A DNA stretch of 8,055 nt from positions 9,311-17,365 of the forward strand of contig VSMX01000039.1 in the NCBI GenBank assembly GCA_009773975.1. Direction: 5' to 3'. Positions 5,229-8,055 of this stretch are shown piece after piece. Numbering within the stretch: position 1 is the stretch's first letter; each line of letters begins with the position of its first letter. The notes below the pieces were generated by a model. The model saw nothing but the letters and a program-made list of their open reading frames with translations. It searched no databases and was not told where the DNA came from. Origin of the DNA: Desulfovibrio sp. (GTDB lineage Bacteria > Desulfobacterota > Desulfovibrionia > Desulfovibrionales > Desulfovibrionaceae). A program made the position numbers and the translations under genes.

Positions 5229-7910
5229 ATGTCAAGTTCGTCAAAAAAATATTGCGGTATTTTTCTGGCCGTCATCATGCTGGCAACTTTCTGCGCGTCT
5301 TTGCCGCGCACTGGCCTTGGCGCTGACACTTCTTCGCGTCAAAGTCTAAGGGCTCCAATCAATGCGGGCGGTCCCGAAAACTGGCCTGAAAACGGCGGTC
5401 TTTCCACAGCTTCCGATACTGTGCCAGCTTCATCCGGCAATCTTGCCCTGCAGCCAAATATGCAGCAGGAACCCAACCAGGCAAATCCATATCCGGAGCC
5501 AGGATATCCGGCCCAGCCAGCGCAAGCTGGCGTGGCCGGGCAAATTCCCGGCCAGCCTGGCATGGCAGGGCAAATTCCTGTTCAGCAGCCTCCTGCCGCG
5601 CAGTTTGCGCCAAACCTGGCCGCGGAGCAGCCTGCCCCTCGCCAGGCGCAGGCTCCCGCGCCACGTCCGGCGAATCCCGCGCAAAAACCGGCTGTTACCA
5701 ATACCGGGCAAGGGGCTCATGGCGCTACCTCCAGCGCAAACGAGGGATTGCCTCTTGCCGGCAAGGAGGAGCAGAAGGACGCCCAGCCCAAACCGGATCC
5801 AATTTATGTGGACGAAGCCGGCAATCCCGTGCCCAAGCCGCTTGAGCCCGACAAGATGCTGGTTGAGGCCAACGATTTGATGGGCGAAGGCAAGTATGAC
5901 GAAGCCCTGTCCATACTTGACAAAATCCGCCAGATTCCCGGCGTGAAAAGAAAGATTCTTGAAGAAGCCCTCTACCTCAAAAGCGACTGCATGTGGGCGC
6001 GCTATGCCGACAATCCCCTTGCCGGCTACGAAGCCATTGTCTCATCGACCAATGAGGCCATGAATGCCAATATCCGCTCCCCCCATGTTCCCGACGCCCT
6101 GCTGCGCCTGGGTCTTGCCAATGCCCGGGTTGGCAACCTGGACGACGCCCGCGGGCACATAGTGGCCCTGATGCGCCGTTTTCCGGATTTTCCCGGCGTT
6201 GCCCAGGGTTTCACCGCCCTTGGTCAGGAACAGCTCAAAAAAGGGTTGAATGCGGACGCGGAAAAATCATTCGGCACGGTTCTGGACAAATACCCCGAAT
6301 CGAACCAGCTGCAGAACGCTTCCGTCGGCCTGGCCCATGCGCTTGTCAACCAGGGCAAGGATGCCCGCGCCAACATCATCCTGGACTTTATCAGCAAGCG
6401 CTGGCCCCGTTACTATATCAACGATCCCCAGTTCCTGCTCATGCATGCGGAAAACGAGAAAAAGCTCAATCACCGCGACGGGGCCATGGATCTGCAGTGG
6501 CTTTTTATCAACCTGAATCCGCGCCGCAAGGGCAATGACGAGCTTTTGCTGGAAATGGGCGATGAATATTTGCGGGACAATAATCCTGACGCAGCCAATT
6601 TTATCTATCGGGACATAGAGCAGTCCTTTCCGGACACGCGTTCCGCGCTGCGCGCGCGCCTGCGCCTGGCAGAAGGCGGCATATTCGAAAATCCAACATA
6701 CGCGCAAATGGAGCCGGTTTTTGCGCATGGCGGCACGCCGCCCCTCTGGCAGGTCTATTCCGAACTTGCCAATAGTTCGTCAACAACTCCCGAAGCCATT
6801 GAGGCGCGCCTGAAACAGGCCATGTGGCTTTACTGGGACAAGCAATATCCTGAAGCCATGGGCAAGGCCGCCGAATATATTGACGAGTACCCCGAAAGCA
6901 AGGGCACGGACGCGGCAAAGGAAGTTTTGTGGCAAGCCTTTAAAAAGGAACTGGACAATTCGCTGGCCGAACAGAATTACGGGCGCATTCTCCTGCTCTG
7001 GAACGGTTTTCCGCTGGTGCGCGAACGCTACGGCAACATTGACGCCCCACTCCGCTACGCTCTTGCCCAGGGCTGGAGGGAACGCGGGGATGACCAGAAA
7101 TCTTTCGAACTGATGGAAGATTTTTTGAAAGACCCGATGGATCCGAATTACGGGGAAGCCGCGTTTTCCCAGTTTTTCAATTATTATCTGCAAAACAGCC
7201 AATGGGACAAGATTCTCGATCTTGGCAAAAAGGTGGCCAACTGGAAAATGGAGCCCCAGCTCCAGAACCAGATTGACTATGCCATGGCTCTTTCGGCGCA
7301 GAACCTTGGTTTGAACGGACCGGCCCTTGCCATGTGGAAAAAGCTGGCAAACCGGGTTGAAATTCCGCTTTACCAGCAGGCATACGCCACTTATTTCCTG
7401 GCCAAGGATGCCGAGCATCGCCGCGATATCCGCAATGCCTACGAGCTGAACCGCAAAGTGGTGGAATTGTTCGGCAGGCTGGCCGACGAGCGTTCCGACA
7501 AGGCGGACCCCAACCGCATCAAGGAGGCTCTTGCTTCCCTGATGGATATTTGCGAAGTCGGCAACCGCATTCCGGAAGCGCTGGAATGGGCGGCGCGCTA
7601 CAATCCGTTCGTCGCGCAGGATTCCGCCGAATATCCGGGCCTGCGTTTCAGGGAAGCGCGCCTGCACCGCAAGATAGGCGACAATATGCGCGCCGAGGCC
7701 CTGCTTGAGGGCATTGTGAAGTCCTACCCGGATTCACCCTTTGCCAGGGCCGCGGCCGCCGAACTGCGCACCTTCGAGGTAAGCCGGGATTTGCAGCACT
7801 TCATGCCTCAAGCTTCCGCCGAAGCCAGTTCGAATCCTGCCGGGACTGGCCTGCAGGAAGGCAACTGGTCGGCAGCGGCAGCAGCCCCGGGCGAAGAGCA
7901 AAAAAAATAG
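5229..7910 (+). CDS. Large exported TPR protein with Pro/Gln-rich N-terminal linker
   Basis: This 893-residue protein starts with a signal peptide: KK at 6-7, a hydrophobic core (GIFLAVIMLATFCASL, 10-25) and a likely cleavage near GLGA (29-32). The cysteine at 22 follows Phe, so it is not a good lipobox and a soluble periplasmic protein is favoured. Residues about 75-155 are rich in Pro, Gln and Ala, with a tandem GxAGQIP motif (101-120), and look disordered. From about 206 to 850 it is helical, with many TPR-like units of the BamD/CpoB style, marked by RRFPDFPGVAQ (316-326), DKYPESNQLQ (353-362), QSFPDTRSALRA (465-476), DEYPESKGTDAA (552-563) and KSYPDSPFARAA (831-842). The tail is Ala/Ser-rich. 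Such proteins usually serve as scaffolds for envelope complexes; no enzymatic motif is seen and I do not recognise a named family. ATG 5229 keeps the signal peptide; the next in-frame ATG (codon 17) would destroy it. The Shine-Dalgarno (AAGAAAG) is weak. It is preceded by a sigma-54 promoter and ends at a terminator. Confidence 0.9.
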   Translation: MSSSSKKYCGIFLAVIMLATFCASLPRTGLGADTSSRQSLRAPINAGGPENWPENGGLSTASDTVPASSGNLALQPNMQQEPNQANPYPEPGYPAQPAQAGVAGQIPGQPGMAGQIPVQQPPAAQFAPNLAAEQPAPRQAQAPAPRPANPAQKPAVTNTGQGAHGATSSANEGLPLAGKEEQKDAQPKPDPIYVDEAGNPVPKPLEPDKMLVEANDLMGEGKYDEALSILDKIRQIPGVKRKILEEALYLKSDCMWARYADNPLAGYEAIVSSTNEAMNANIRSPHVPDALLRLGLANARVGNLDDARGHIVALMRRFPDFPGVAQGFTALGQEQLKKGLNADAEKSFGTVLDKYPESNQLQNASVGLAHALVNQGKDARANIILDFISKRWPRYYINDPQFLLMHAENEKKLNHRDGAMDLQWLFINLNPRRKGNDELLLEMGDEYLRDNNPDAANFIYRDIEQSFPDTRSALRARLRLAEGGIFENPTYAQMEPVFAHGGTPPLWQVYSELANSSSTTPEAIEARLKQAMWLYWDKQYPEAMGKAAEYIDEYPESKGTDAAKEVLWQAFKKELDNSLAEQNYGRILLLWNGFPLVRERYGNIDAPLRYALAQGWRERGDDQKSFELMEDFLKDPMDPNYGEAAFSQFFNYYLQNSQWDKILDLGKKVANWKMEPQLQNQIDYAMALSAQNLGLNGPALAMWKKLANRVEIPLYQQAYATYFLAKDAEHRRDIRNAYELNRKVVELFGRLADERSDKADPNRIKEALASLMDICEVGNRIPEALEWAARYNPFVAQDSAEYPGLRFREARLHRKIGDNMRAEALLEGIVKSYPDSPFARAAAAELRTFEVSRDLQHFMPQASAEASSNPAGTGLQEGNWSAAAAAPGEEQKK
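5529..5588 (+). repeat. Two-copy 30-bp in-frame tandem repeat in the Pro/Gln-rich linker
   Basis: Bases 5529-5558 and 5559-5588 encode GVAGQIPGQP and GMAGQIPVQQ. They share the core GGGCAAATTCC and similar flanks. The first copy also contains a perfect 8-bp inverted repeat, TGGCCGGG (5533-5540) and CCCGGCCA (5547-5554), around CAAATT; the second copy has lost most of the pairing. This looks like a local duplication in a low-constraint linker. Confidence 0.75.
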
Positions 7911-7934
7911 ACCTGGAGCAAAATTTGATGCTGA

Positions 7935-7982
7935 AAAGCCGGCCCTATCCCTGCAAGGCGATTTGGCCGGCTTTGTTTTTTT
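7935..7982 (+). terminator. Rho-independent terminator after the TPR gene
   Basis: AAAGCCGGCC (7935-7944) pairs perfectly with GGCCGGCTTT (7965-7974) around a 20-base loop. It is followed by G and seven Ts (7976-7982). It begins 24 bases after the TAG stop at 7908-7910 and should end transcription from the sigma-54 promoter and from any read-through of the upstream genes. Confidence 0.93.
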
Positions 7983-8015
7983 GGGTTAATCGCAAATATC
8001 CCATAAGCCATGCTG

Positions 8016-8021
8016 TATAAT
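8016..8021 (+). promoter_or_regulatory. Isolated TATAAT, possible -10 box for a gene beyond the window
   Basis: A perfect TATAAT lies just after the terminator, where a new transcription unit could begin. No TTGACA-like element lies 15-18 bases upstream and the extended -10 spacing is off by one base. The call is weak. The rest of 7983-8055 contains no gene that I can support. Confidence 0.25.
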
Positions 8022-8055
8022 GCATTCCCGCGCTTCAATAAAAATCTTGCAATCC

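Noticed and set aside
5280..5297. Lipoprotein signal (cysteine at residue 22 of the TPR protein)
   Set aside because: Residue -1 is Phe, which does not fit a lipobox; a signal peptidase I site near residue 32 fits better.
6780..7667. Long open frame on the minus strand inside the TPR gene
   Set aside because: It has no recognisable domain or ribosome-binding site and is fully antisense to a well-supported gene; it reflects codon bias on the opposite strand.
7983..8055. Gene or RNA after the terminator
   Set aside because: Only an isolated TATAAT is visible; there is no start codon with a ribosome-binding site and no RNA fold that I can support.

Overview
The window reads as a stretch of a free-living Gram-negative chromosome. 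The best guess is a Desulfovibrionaceae-like deltaproteobacterium. This rests on the style of the genes (a YcaO domain fused to TPRs, a compact sigma-54 activator, a large exported TPR protein), moderately GC-rich codon use and a sigma-54-type promoter. It is an inference from protein character, not from a marker gene. All five genes lie on the + strand and almost the whole window is coding. There are no tRNA, rRNA, CRISPR or insertion-sequence signatures, and no gene-free stretch longer than 300 bases.

Bases 1-4023 hold three closely packed genes that look co-transcribed. The first is the 3' part of a YcaO-domain protein with a C-terminal TPR region, whose 5' end lies outside the window. Next is folC (dihydrofolate/folylpolyglutamate synthase), 14 bases after the YcaO stop. 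Then comes an M18-family aminopeptidase of the ApeA type, which overlaps the end of folC by 11 bases and has a clear Shine-Dalgarno inside folC. A short sigma-54 activator (AAA+ plus Fis-type HTH, no sensory domain) follows 31 bases later (4055-5104).

Bases 5105-5228 are the only real regulatory gap before the last gene. They carry a strong match to a sigma-54 (-24/-12) promoter at 5115-5130, followed by a structured leader with an 8-bp perfect stem. The gap feeds an 893-residue exported TPR protein (5229-7910), which ends at a textbook Rho-independent terminator (7935-7982). The last ~70 bases contain an isolated perfect TATAAT and no gene.

The most interesting unit is the apparent regulator-target pair: a minimal sigma-54 activator carrying GAFTHA instead of GAFTGA, a candidate dyad binding site near its own 3' end, the sigma-54 promoter, and the exported TPR protein as likely target. 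Secondary curiosities are a perfect 12-bp inverted repeat with a 2-base centre inside folC, a 10-bp one inside the aminopeptidase gene, and the YcaO-TPR protein, whose substrate cannot be deduced from its neighbours.
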